DNA from: Bifidobacterium breve
Lineage (GTDB): Bacteria; Actinomycetota; Actinomycetes; S36-B12
NCBI GenBank assembly: GCA_945900705.1
Contig: CAMDKJ010000049.1
Location: forward strand, 1-10,410
DNA length: 10,410 nucleotides
Reading direction: 5' to 3'
Positions 1 through 7,074 of this stretch are shown here, one piece after another. The notes beneath the pieces were generated by a model. The model ran no database searches. It was given only the letters and a program-made list of their open reading frames with translations, and was not told where the DNA came from. The translations under genes were made by a program, and so were the position numbers. Within the stretch, counting starts at the first letter, position 1, and every line of letters begins with the position of its first letter.

Positions 1-147
1 GCGCGGGCACCCGATGGCACCGTTGAAGCAGTCGAATCTGCTGAACAGCGAGTACTTGCGGTTCAATGGCATCCCGAAATGCACGCAGGAGTTGACCCAA
101 TTTTCAAATGGCTTATTGCTGAATCGACAAAAGGGAGAACCGCATGA
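1..147 (+). CDS. C-terminal end of a PuuD-like gamma-glutamyl amide hydrolase (partial)
   Basis: Frame 1 is open from the window edge to TGA at 145-147 and gives the last 48 residues of a protein. It contains APDGTVEAVE followed by VLAVQWHPE, the C-terminal hallmark of class I glutamine-amidotransferase-fold hydrolases of the peptidase C26/PuuD group. In that fold the His and Glu of HPE (visible residues 24 and 26) complete the Cys-His-Glu triad; the nucleophile Cys lies upstream, outside the window. Family members hydrolyse gamma-glutamyl amides such as gamma-glutamyl-GABA, releasing glutamate in the cytoplasm. The stop overlaps the next ATG by ATGA, so the gene is probably translationally coupled to the dehydrogenase that follows. 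The ligase and aldehyde dehydrogenase downstream support the PuuD reading over another amidotransferase, although so short a tail cannot exclude a generic GATase. The longer frame-2 reading here (14-232) has no family signature. Confidence 0.85.
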   Translation, partial: ARAPDGTVEAVESAEQRVLAVQWHPEMHAGVDPIFKWLIAESTKGRTA

Positions 148-905
148 TCATCGACCATCACGGCAAGGTTGCATTTGTTACCGGAGCCGGATCCGGGATC
201 GGACGAGCGATTTCCAAGCAACTAGCCGCTGACGGTGCCAGTGTTGCCTGCGTCGATATCAAGATGGATCTGGCGGAAGCGACCGCGAAGATTATCACCG
301 ATGCTGGTGGTACGGCCACTGCCTTCGTTGCCGATGTTCGCGATCGTATAGCCGTTGAAGGTGCGGTGCACGACGTTATTGCCAAATACGGTCGGCTCGA
401 CTTGATCGTTAACAACGCTGGTGTGGTCACTATGTCCGGCCTTGACAAGGTCACGGACGAAGAGTGGGACTTTGTTGTTGATGTAAATATGAAAGGTCCT
501 TTCATTGTCGCGCAGGCGGCCTCTCGCGTGATGGCCAATGGGGGGGCAATGGTGAACATGACGACAGTGGAGGCAGAGGTAGTGGTTTCGTCCAGCGGCA
601 ATTGTCAGGTGCACTACAACGCCTCTAAAGGTGGAGTCAAAATGCTCACCAAAGCTTTGGCGGTCGAACTTGCTTCCAAAGGTATTCGGGTCAATGCGAT
701 TGCACCAGGTCCGATTAATACCCGGTTCACCGGTGGCGACATCACCGGCCCCGAAGCCATGGCATTCATGAGCCAACGACTCTTGGTGCCGCGCGTTGGT
801 GAGCCCGAGGACATCGCGAAAGCAGCATCCTTCCTGCTTTCAGACGCGGCGTCATACATAACCGGAACCCAACTTGCGGTAGATGGAGGGTGGCTAACCC
901 GATGA
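144..905 (+). CDS. SDR-family NAD-dependent dehydrogenase in the gamma-glutamyl-amine operon
   Basis: This is a 253-residue classical short-chain dehydrogenase/reductase of usual length. The Rossmann motif TGAGSGIG is at 13-20, NNAG at 90-93 and the YxxxK pair at Y158/K162, with a C-terminal TGTQLAVDGGW. Asp38 at the end of beta strand 2 points to NAD rather than NADP. The segment between the TT pair (140-141) and Tyr158 is about four residues longer than in typical SDRs, so the partner Ser/Thr of the tetrad is uncertain (Thr141 or one of Ser149-151). A GGGAG ribosome-binding site six bases before the ATG supports the start, which overlaps the upstream stop by ATGA. The stop in turn overlaps the next gene. 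The context suggests it oxidises an alcohol intermediate, perhaps a gamma-glutamyl amino alcohol; this is inferred, since SDR specificity cannot be read from sequence. Confidence 0.93.
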   Translation: MIIDHHGKVAFVTGAGSGIGRAISKQLAADGASVACVDIKMDLAEATAKIITDAGGTATAFVADVRDRIAVEGAVHDVIAKYGRLDLIVNNAGVVTMSGLDKVTDEEWDFVVDVNMKGPFIVAQAASRVMANGGAMVNMTTVEAEVVVSSSGNCQVHYNASKGGVKMLTKALAVELASKGIRVNAIAPGPINTRFTGGDITGPEAMAFMSQRLLVPRVGEPEDIAKAASFLLSDAASYITGTQLAVDGGWLTR

Positions 906-2272
906 GAAATGTGCTGTCGATGCAAGACTTACTCAACAAGGATTTCGATACCGTAATAGTCGCTGCCCCAGATATGCATGGGCGCCTAATAGGTAAGCGC
1001 CTAGCACCCAAGCGGCTGGCTGAATTCGCAGAGCGGGGCGTGGCGGTGTCAGCTTGCACATTTGGCTGGGACCTACCCCAGAACATCGGGTACGAATCCG
1101 CATATGCTGGTTGGCACACGGGTTGGCGGGATTTTCTGCTCATCCCTGATATGTCAACGTTGGTAAATGCGGCTTGGCTAGAGGGCACAGCGATCGTGCT
1201 TGCTGACATCGTCGAGGAACATGATCGGTCCCCGGTCGAGATAACCCCAAGAAGGATTCTGCAGCGGCAGGTGGCCGCGCTGGCTGATCGTGGATATGCG
1301 GCTGGAGTCGGCACCGAATTGGAGTTTCATCTCTATCGTGAAAGCTACGACCAGTTGCGTCAGGCGGGGTACCACACCCGAACCCCAAGCACACTGATCC
1401 ATTCTGATTACACCGTCCAGCAGGTAAATACTTGGGAGCCGTTCTTTCGGCGACTTCGTAAGGTGCTGGATGAAAGCGGCTTGAATGTGGAAATGAGTCA
1501 AGGCGAATGGGGTCTGGGCCAATGGGAGATAAACCTCACCTATGGAGATGCACTTGATATGGCTGACCGTCATGTGTTATTCAAGCTGGCGGTAAAAGAT
1601 GTTGCTACCCAAGCTGGCTTGTCGGCTACGTTTTTGCCTAAGCCGCAAGCAGATGGCGTCGGATCTTCTGGTCACATCCATTTGTCGCTGCGCGACCTTG
1701 CGGCATCGGGTGCACCGGCCCAGGTGATGTGGTCAGATACCGAGCCACATCACATAAGCCACACGATGCGACAAGCGATGGGCGGAATTCTTGAGACGGC
1801 ACCAGACTTAATGGCTTGGTATGCGCCAACAATTAACTCTTATCGGCGCACTAATTCGGGTGACTTCGCTGGCCACGGCGCCACCTGGGCCATTGATAAC
1901 CGCACAGTTTCTTGTCGAGTACTTGGCAGCGACCCAGCATCTATGCGGGTTGAGTGGCGGGTTCCCGGTGCCGATATAAACCCCTACCTTGCAATAGCTG
2001 GACTCCTAGCCGCGGTCGGTGATGGGATTGAACTTGATATCGACCCGGGCCCAGAGCGCAAGGGGGACGCGTATCAAGTGAAATCTGCCACTGAGCAGTT
2101 CCCGAAGAATCTCGGGGCTGCCGCGGAGCGCTTCAAATCTAGTGAATTCATCATGCGCCACTTTGGTCCCGCGGTTGTCGAGCAATATGGATCGGCGGCC
2201 GAGTGGGAGTGGGAGTGCTTCCAGCACGCGGTCACCGACTGGGAACTCGAGCGCTACTTTGAGAATATCTAA
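902..2272 (+). CDS. Gamma-glutamyl-amine ligase of the glutamine synthetase family (PuuA/GlnA3/GlnA4 class)
   Basis: The 456-residue protein spans the GS fold and probably joins glutamate to an amine using ATP. From ATG 902, the N-terminal part has HGRLIGKR, resembling the G-x-x-x-GKR signature of PuuA-like proteins. Active-site motifs follow in order: GTELEF with E139/E141, GEWGLGQWE with E202/E209, SGHIHLS with H258/H260, NSYRR at 312-316, DNRTVSCR with R334, and VEWRVPGADINPYLA with E351/R353. The FDGSS ammonium-site motif of true glutamine synthetases is absent, and so is an adenylylation-loop tyrosine that I can recognise, which argues against ammonia assimilation. I prefer ATG 902 because it forms an ATGA overlap with the dehydrogenase stop and has GGAGGG at 885-890, although the 11-base spacer is long; a GTG at 890 adds four residues. 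The amine substrate is unknown: polyamine, ethanolamine and other small amines are all possible. Confidence 0.92.
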   Translation: MRNVLSMQDLLNKDFDTVIVAAPDMHGRLIGKRLAPKRLAEFAERGVAVSACTFGWDLPQNIGYESAYAGWHTGWRDFLLIPDMSTLVNAAWLEGTAIVLADIVEEHDRSPVEITPRRILQRQVAALADRGYAAGVGTELEFHLYRESYDQLRQAGYHTRTPSTLIHSDYTVQQVNTWEPFFRRLRKVLDESGLNVEMSQGEWGLGQWEINLTYGDALDMADRHVLFKLAVKDVATQAGLSATFLPKPQADGVGSSGHIHLSLRDLAASGAPAQVMWSDTEPHHISHTMRQAMGGILETAPDLMAWYAPTINSYRRTNSGDFAGHGATWAIDNRTVSCRVLGSDPASMRVEWRVPGADINPYLAIAGLLAAVGDGIELDIDPGPERKGDAYQVKSATEQFPKNLGAAAERFKSSEFIMRHFGPAVVEQYGSAAEWEWECFQHAVTDWELERYFENI

Positions 2273-2273
2273 G

Positions 2274-3716
2274 ATGGAGATCCAACTTGATCTGATTGAT
2301 GGTGTGCGCCTAGCACCTAGCCAAGCCCTTGACATTGATCTCACTAATCCATCCACCGGCGAGTTCCTGACAAAAGTGGCCCAGACCGATGCGGCTGAGG
2401 TGGCTCGAGCGATCCAAGCCGCAGACCGGATCGACAAATCCGGAAGCTGGCGTCTCCTGAATATCTCTGATCGCGCCGCCGCCTTGCTCCGGGTTGCTGA
2501 TGAATTGGATCAGCGTGGCGATCGCATCGGCGCAGCTGAATCATTGGGCTCGGGCGTTGTGATTTCGATCGCTCGACTATTTGGCGGGTCTTTGGCTGGA
2601 TCCTTCCGCGATGCGGTCGAGCAAATGCAAAATGGTGGCTTGGTTCAAGAGGTCGGTGAGAGTGATCGACCTGTCGAAATTTTGCGCATACCGTGGGGCC
2701 CGACCGCGGTGCTTGTGCCTTGGAATGCGCCGGCGGCGATGGCTGCCAAGAAATGCGCGTACGCCCTAGCGGCCGGTGCGCCGGTGATTCTAAAACCGCC
2801 GGAGCGGGCCCCCTTTGGCTGCAATGTACTGGCCGAGGCAATAGCGGCAGCGGGGCTACCTGACGGCGTATTTCAGTTGGTACATGGCGGGGCTGATGTC
2901 GGCATCCAATTAACGACTGACCCGCGTATCAGATGTGTTTCATTTACAGGTTCGGTGGCTACGGGGCGCGCTATCGCAATAGCAGCGGCCGCGGATTTCA
3001 AGGCTGTGCAGCTCGAACTCGGCGGCAATAACCCGGTGATAATAATGCCCGATGCAGATCTTGGTGAGGCGGCAAAAAGCATCGCCACCGGCATGACCAA
3101 ACTAAATGGGCAGTGGTGTGAGGGGCCGGGCAAGATTTTCGTACCGCCAGCCCTCGAGCAGGATTTAGTGGCCGCCCTGCTTTCCGAACTTGAAGACGTA
3201 ATCATCGGTGCCCATGACGACGCTGATGCGGTAATGGGCCCGCTTTCACACCGCGAACATCGAGATCAACTGCAAGCTCGGATCGATGAGCTTGTGCGAT
3301 TGGGCGCGACCGTGCACCAAGTGTCAACCGGCCCCGACCTACCAGGCTGGTTCTGGCCACCGCGGGTGTTAACCGGTGCCGCTGAAGAGATATGCGTTGA
3401 TGAACTATTTGGGCCGGTGGTTACGGTGCACGCGGTTGATTCGGTTGCACGAGCTATCGAGTTGGCAAATGCATCGCCCTACGGGTTGGCAGGATACGTC
3501 TTCGGGTCAGATATTGACGCGGCCATGGCGGTGGCACGCAGCATTAGATTCGGTGAGGTCAAAGTAAATGGCACTAGCCTGCTGGATCTGAGCCCGGAGT
3601 CGGTACAGAGTTTTTGGAGAAGCAGCGGCCTCGGCGGCCATGGCGACCGAGATGTTTTCCGCTTCTTTTGCGGTGCCCAGATTGTTGGTGTCGATCGCCC
3701 CGGCCTGCCGATCTGA
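2274..3716 (+). CDS. NAD-dependent aldehyde dehydrogenase, PuuC-like position in the operon
   Basis: This is a 480-residue ALDH-superfamily enzyme of normal length. PWNAP carries the oxyanion Asn151, and KPPE (K174/E177) is the ribose-binding pair that favours NAD. FTGSVATG lies at 224-231. The general base E248 in ELGG lies exactly 34 residues before nucleophile C282 in GQWCEGPGK, the spacing of canonical ALDHs. ELFGPV has E377, followed by EVKVNG near 428. The open frame extends upstream to 2142, but that part only re-reads the ligase gene; ATG 2274, one base after the ligase stop, gives a normal ALDH N-terminus with NPSTGE at 25-30. No good ribosome-binding site is visible, so translation probably depends on coupling. 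The likely role is oxidation of a gamma-glutamyl aldehyde to its acid, which the PuuD-like enzyme would then hydrolyse. Confidence 0.93.
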   Translation: MEIQLDLIDGVRLAPSQALDIDLTNPSTGEFLTKVAQTDAAEVARAIQAADRIDKSGSWRLLNISDRAAALLRVADELDQRGDRIGAAESLGSGVVISIARLFGGSLAGSFRDAVEQMQNGGLVQEVGESDRPVEILRIPWGPTAVLVPWNAPAAMAAKKCAYALAAGAPVILKPPERAPFGCNVLAEAIAAAGLPDGVFQLVHGGADVGIQLTTDPRIRCVSFTGSVATGRAIAIAAAADFKAVQLELGGNNPVIIMPDADLGEAAKSIATGMTKLNGQWCEGPGKIFVPPALEQDLVAALLSELEDVIIGAHDDADAVMGPLSHREHRDQLQARIDELVRLGATVHQVSTGPDLPGWFWPPRVLTGAAEEICVDELFGPVVTVHAVDSVARAIELANASPYGLAGYVFGSDIDAAMAVARSIRFGEVKVNGTSLLDLSPESVQSFWRSSGLGGHGDRDVFRFFCGAQIVGVDRPGLPI

Positions 3717-3717
3717 T

Positions 3718-3738
3718 CCCCGGCTCGTCCGTGCGGGG
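3718..3738. terminator. Possible bidirectional hairpin between converging genes
   Basis: CCCCG at 3718-3722 can pair with CGGGG at 3734-3738 around an 11-base loop. It sits almost exactly in the 23-base gap between the aldehyde dehydrogenase stop (3716) and the acyl-CoA dehydrogenase stop (3740-3742). Position and GC-rich stem suit a shared terminator. Neither strand has a T-run after the stem, so intrinsic termination is uncertain. Confidence 0.35.
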
Positions 3739-3739
3739 G

Positions 3740-4894
3740 CTAGTAGGACTTGGGTAGGCCAAGTACATGCTGCCCGAGGTATGCGAGCACCAAGTTGTTA
3801 TTGATTGGCGCGACTTGATAGAGCCGGGTCTCCCTGAATTTTCGTTCGATGTCGTATTCGACCGCGAAGCCGAACCCGCCATGGGTATCCATTGCGGCAT
3901 TAGCGGCAGCCCATGACGCTTCGGAGGCAAGTAATTTCGCCATATTTGCCTCACTCGCGCAAGATTTACCGGCATCGTATTTTGCCGCAGCGTCAAAGCG
4001 CACTAGGTCGGCTGCGCGTAATTGGGCGTACGCCTTGGCGAGGGGGAACTGGACGCCTTGATTGGAGCCGATCTGCCGATCGAAAATAATTCGCTCATTC
4101 GCGTATCCCACGGCCTTTTCTAGCAGGTACCTGCCGTCGCCTATGCACTCTGAAGCGATCAGGATGCGCTCAGCGTTCATGCCGTCAAGGATGTACCGAA
4201 ACCCTTTACCAGCCTCGCCAATCAGGGCATCAGCAGGGATCACCACATTATCGAAGAAGACCTCGGTGGTGCTGTGATTGATCATGGTCTTGATTGGCTT
4301 GATGGTGATGCCGTCGACTTTGCGCATGTCAATTAGAAAAGTTGACAGACCCTCCGTGGGCTTCGCGCACTCGTCGTACGGGGTGGTTCGGGCCAGCAGC
4401 AACATGAGATCCGAATAAAGCGCGCGCGACGTCCAGATCTTCTGCCCGTTGACGCGCCAGCCTTCGGGCACCTTTTCGGCTTTGGTACTAATGCGAGTTG
4501 TCTCGGACCCGGCCCCTGGCTCGGTAACACCGAATGCCTGCAGGCGCAGGCGGCCGGCCGCGATCTCTGGCAGGTACTGCTGTTTTTGTTCGGCACTGCC
4601 GTGACGCAATACGGTGCCCATGACGTACATCTGCGCGTGGCAGGCAGCGGGGTTGCCACCGGAGGCGGATATCTCTTCGAGGATCACCGAGGCCTCGGTC
4701 AAAGTGGCGCCACCGCCGCCATACTGCTCGGGGATCAAGGCACCGAGGAATCCGGCCGCGGTGATGGCTGCTACGAACTCGGTTGGGTAAGTGTCGGGTT
4801 CGAGGCCGCGCCAGTAGGCGCCGGTGAAGTTAGCGCAAACCTGACGCACACCTGACCGGAGATCTTCATGCTCAGTGTCTTCGGTCCATTTCAC
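3740..4894 (-). CDS. Acyl-CoA dehydrogenase with LCAD/IVD-type catalytic glutamate
   Basis: This 384-residue flavoenzyme of the acyl-CoA dehydrogenase family probably introduces a 2,3-double bond into an acyl-CoA thioester and passes electrons to ETF. From GTG 4894: the N-terminal helix has LRSGVRQ from about residue 12, FGVTEPGAGS (FAD/substrate loop) is at 121-130, DRQIG-QGVQF near 272-284, and HGGFGF at 338-343. The usual C-terminal YEG catalytic loop is replaced by YQVAPINNN (359-367). Instead, E242 in MNAERILIA sits at the position of the helix-G glutamate used by long-chain and isovaleryl-CoA dehydrogenases. An ATG at 4930 would add 12 residues (MHHTYHRG...) unlike the family; the GTG start places the first helix where homologues have it. 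Neither start has a clear ribosome-binding site. The gene follows the permease in the same direction. Its acyl substrate is unknown, and no CoA ligase or ETF gene lies nearby. Confidence 0.9.
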   Translation of the reverse strand: MKWTEDTEHEDLRSGVRQVCANFTGAYWRGLEPDTYPTEFVAAITAAGFLGALIPEQYGGGGATLTEASVILEEISASGGNPAACHAQMYVMGTVLRHGSAEQKQQYLPEIAAGRLRLQAFGVTEPGAGSETTRISTKAEKVPEGWRVNGQKIWTSRALYSDLMLLLARTTPYDECAKPTEGLSTFLIDMRKVDGITIKPIKTMINHSTTEVFFDNVVIPADALIGEAGKGFRYILDGMNAERILIASECIGDGRYLLEKAVGYANERIIFDRQIGSNQGVQFPLAKAYAQLRAADLVRFDAAAKYDAGKSCASEANMAKLLASEASWAAANAAMDTHGGFGFAVEYDIERKFRETRLYQVAPINNNLVLAYLGQHVLGLPKSY

Positions 4895-4905
4895 GGTGCT
4901 ATTTG

Positions 4906-4918
4906 TACCACGGTGGTA
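4906..4918. promoter_or_regulatory. Perfect 13-base palindrome, candidate operator
   Basis: TACCACGGTGGTA is a perfect inverted repeat of six bases around a central G. It lies 11 bases before the preferred GTG start (4894) of the acyl-CoA dehydrogenase and after the permease stop (4943). Palindromes of this size and placement are often repressor or activator sites. If translation instead began at ATG 4930 it would lie inside the coding region. No bound protein can be named. Confidence 0.4.
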
Positions 4919-4942
4919 TGTGTGGTGCATGGAGTAAGTGAA

Positions 4943-5902
4943 TTATCTGGATCGCTCTGCCAGCACAACGCCAAACAACACTAATAGCGCGCCGATTATT
5001 TGGACCGGCGTCATAACCTCACCGAGGGCAAGCCAAGCGATAGCGATAGCGATCAGCGGCTCGACCATGCCGATCACCGAGGCTTGGGAGGCGCGGATAT
5101 GCCGCATTGAGTGGACCACTAATAGGAAAGGCACGGTGGTGCCAAGCACGATGAGATAGGTGAGAAGCACCCATATCGGGAACGCGTCATCATCGGTACC
5201 AAGTGGGTACCCGATCCCGCTGAGACTCGCCCACGGAAACGACCACCAAGGTTGCACAATCGCCCAAAAAGCAGCCGAAGCCCCAAAACCCCACATGGTA
5301 AGTGAGACGGCGTCGCGCGGGTGGGCGGACCGCAGTTGCTTATCAGCGAGGACGTAGTAAATGGCGAGTGCGATTGCCGCCCCGAAGCCGGCGGTGACTC
5401 CGACTGCACTGAGCGTGAACCCAAGCCAGACTTGAGCAACCATTGCCAACCCGGTTAAGGCCAGGACGAGAGCTACCCAAACTGATTTTCGGGTCGCCTG
5501 CTTCATGGCGAATCGGAACCAGAGCGCCACCATAATCGGCGCCGTGAACTCAATTAACAGGGCGACACCGACGGGCAGGGTCTGGAGTGCGACGAAATAG
5601 AGGTACTGGGTCATGCCAACACCAATTACCCCGTAAACAAGAAGTACCGGCAGTTCCTTCTTGGTGATTCGTAGCGCAGCTGGTCGCGTGATTGCTACCA
5701 GCACTAACAGAAGTAGGAATGCAGAACTCACTCGAATCTGTGACAATCGCGTAGGTTCAATACCGGTAAGCAGTAGTGACTTAGACACTGTCCCGTTCAA
5801 TGCGAATAGAAATGCTGCCGCCAGATAAAGCAGGTACCCGGTCATCGGATGCTGCTGCTTCGCTGGTGTGATACCGGTCAGTGGTTCAGCAAGATCGCTC
5901 AC
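4943..5902 (-). CDS. EamA/DMT-superfamily membrane permease
   Basis: The 319-residue, strongly hydrophobic protein has about ten predicted membrane helices in two EamA halves (roughly 22-155 and 165-315). Typical features are the opening LYLAAAFLFALNGTVSK, IEFTAPIMVALW at the end of the first half, and the signature EPLIAIAIAWLALGE at 281-295. Family members export or import small metabolites such as amino acids or nucleotide-type compounds; the substrate cannot be read from sequence. I place the start at GTG 5902 because it overlaps the stop of the upstream glycosyltransferase as GTGA, matching the tight joints elsewhere in the window. A later ATG at 5845 would give a 300-residue protein beginning directly at the first helix and is a real alternative. 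The open frame back to 5956 only runs into the glycosyltransferase gene. It is probably cotranscribed with glgM. Confidence 0.88.
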   Translation of the reverse strand: MSDLAEPLTGITPAKQQHPMTGYLLYLAAAFLFALNGTVSKSLLLTGIEPTRLSQIRVSSAFLLLLVLVAITRPAALRITKKELPVLLVYGVIGVGMTQYLYFVALQTLPVGVALLIEFTAPIMVALWFRFAMKQATRKSVWVALVLALTGLAMVAQVWLGFTLSAVGVTAGFGAAIALAIYYVLADKQLRSAHPRDAVSLTMWGFGASAAFWAIVQPWWSFPWASLSGIGYPLGTDDDAFPIWVLLTYLIVLGTTVPFLLVVHSMRHIRASQASVIGMVEPLIAIAIAWLALGEVMTPVQIIGALLVLFGVVLAERSR

Positions 5903-7074
5903 CGATTCAGCACCTGCTGATAAATACCCACGGTGCGTTCGGCGATGGCGGCCCACCCAAAATCTGATTGGGCGCGGCTGCGACCGGCTGCACCCATCGC
6001 AGTGGCCCTGGATGGGTCGGCAACAAGTGAGTTCACCGCTGCGGCGAAGTCACGTTCAAATCCAGCAGGGTCACGGGGTTCATATGAAACAAGCAGGCCG
6101 GTTTGGCCGTCAACTACAACTTCTGGGATCCCGCCGATCGCGCTGGCAACCACCGCCGTTTGGCATGCCATGGCTTCTAGGTTGACGATACCGAGGGGTT
6201 CATAGATGGAGGGGCAAACAAAAGCAAGTGCACCGGAGAAAAGTTTGACAAGGGTCGGTCTGGCAACTTGATCTTTTAGCCACACCACACTGTCTTGCCC
6301 GCGTGCTGCCCGGAGTTGGTCAACGGCCTGTGTGGTCTGCGCAGCGATTTCCGCGGTGTCCGGGGAGGAGGCGGCCAAGACCAGCACGAGATCATCGGAA
6401 AAGCTGCGGGCGGCGTTGAGTAGGTGCACGATGCCTTTTTGACGCGTTATGCGTCCGACGAAAAGCACATATGGACGGGTGCCGTCGATGCCTAGCTCAG
6501 TAAGAGCGATGGGGTCTGGGGTAGGTGAGTAGAGATCAGTGTTGATGCCATTGTGAATGACGTGGACGGTGGAGGGGTCGACAAAAGGGTAGGTGTTCAG
6601 CACGTCGGCGCGCATGCCATTGCTGACGGCGATGATGGCATCGGCACTGGCGTAGGCGGTGCTCTCAACCCACGACGAAACTCGGTACCCGCCGCCGAGT
6701 TGCTCTTGCTTCCAGGGGCGAAGTGGTTCAAGGGAATGGGCGGTCAGAACATGGGGAACGCTGTGCAGCAGGGCGCCCGTGTGCCCGGCAAAATTGGTGT
6801 ACCAGGTGTGAGAGTGCAGGAGGTCCAACCCAGCGGTGGCCGCGGCCATTTCGAGGTCGACCCCGAGCACCCCAAGTGCCGGATTTTCCGAGAAAAGTGC
6901 GGCGGGCACCTGGTGGGCGGTGGCATCGGGGCGATCGGGCCCAAAACAATGGACCTCGACATCAATCAGGTGCCGCAGGTGCGCCACTAATTGGTCCACG
7001 TGTACCCCGGCGCCCCCGTAGATCTCCGGGGGCCACTCGCGGGTCAGCATTCCCACCTTCATGGACATGAGCAT
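5899..7074 (-). CDS. glgM: GlgM-type glycosyltransferase (maltose-1-phosphate / glycogen synthase, Corynebacterium family)
   Basis: The 391-residue protein has the two-domain GT-B fold. The N-terminal domain has YGGAGVHVDQL (nucleotide-sugar loop, GGAG at 20-23), HSHTWYTNFAG at 87-97 and KQEQLGGGYRVSSWVE at 122-137. The C-terminal domain has HNGI, GRITRQKG at 207-214 and the retaining E-x7-E pair E292/E300 in YEPLGIVNLE. This pattern is that of actinobacterial GlgA/GlgM, such as mycobacterial Rv1212c. There the enzyme transfers glucose from ADP-glucose, mainly to glucose-1-phosphate, making alpha-maltose-1-phosphate for GlgE. GGAG five bases before ATG 7074 supports that start over the nearby ATGs at 7068 and 7062. 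It lies divergent from glgC, which makes its donor, as in mycobacteria. Older annotations may call it glgA; whether it mainly elongates glucan or makes maltose-1-phosphate needs assay. Confidence 0.92.
   Translation of the reverse strand: MLMSMKVGMLTREWPPEIYGGAGVHVDQLVAHLRHLIDVEVHCFGPDRPDATAHQVPAALFSENPALGVLGVDLEMAAATAGLDLLHSHTWYTNFAGHTGALLHSVPHVLTAHSLEPLRPWKQEQLGGGYRVSSWVESTAYASADAIIAVSNGMRADVLNTYPFVDPSTVHVIHNGINTDLYSPTPDPIALTELGIDGTRPYVLFVGRITRQKGIVHLLNAARSFSDDLVLVLAASSPDTAEIAAQTTQAVDQLRAARGQDSVVWLKDQVARPTLVKLFSGALAFVCPSIYEPLGIVNLEAMACQTAVVASAIGGIPEVVVDGQTGLLVSYEPRDPAGFERDFAAAVNSLVADPSRATAMGAAGRSRAQSDFGWAAIAERTVGIYQQVLNR

Noticed and set aside
14..232. 72-residue plus-strand reading frame at the window start
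   Set aside because: No family resemblance. Frame 1 over the same bases gives a clear PuuD-type C-terminus with VQWHPE, and the remainder overlaps the dehydrogenase.
222..776. Long minus-strand frame opposite the dehydrogenase
   Set aside because: Rich in His, Arg and Asn with no domain signature; an antisense shadow of the SDR gene.
2142..2273. 44-residue N-terminal extension of the aldehyde dehydrogenase
   Set aside because: It re-reads the end of the ligase gene in another frame and looks unlike any ALDH N-terminus; ATG 2274 gives a normal-length protein.
6553..6990. Plus-strand frame opposite glgM (145 residues)
   Set aside because: Low-complexity Gly/Val composition and no motif; an antisense shadow caused by codon bias of glgM.
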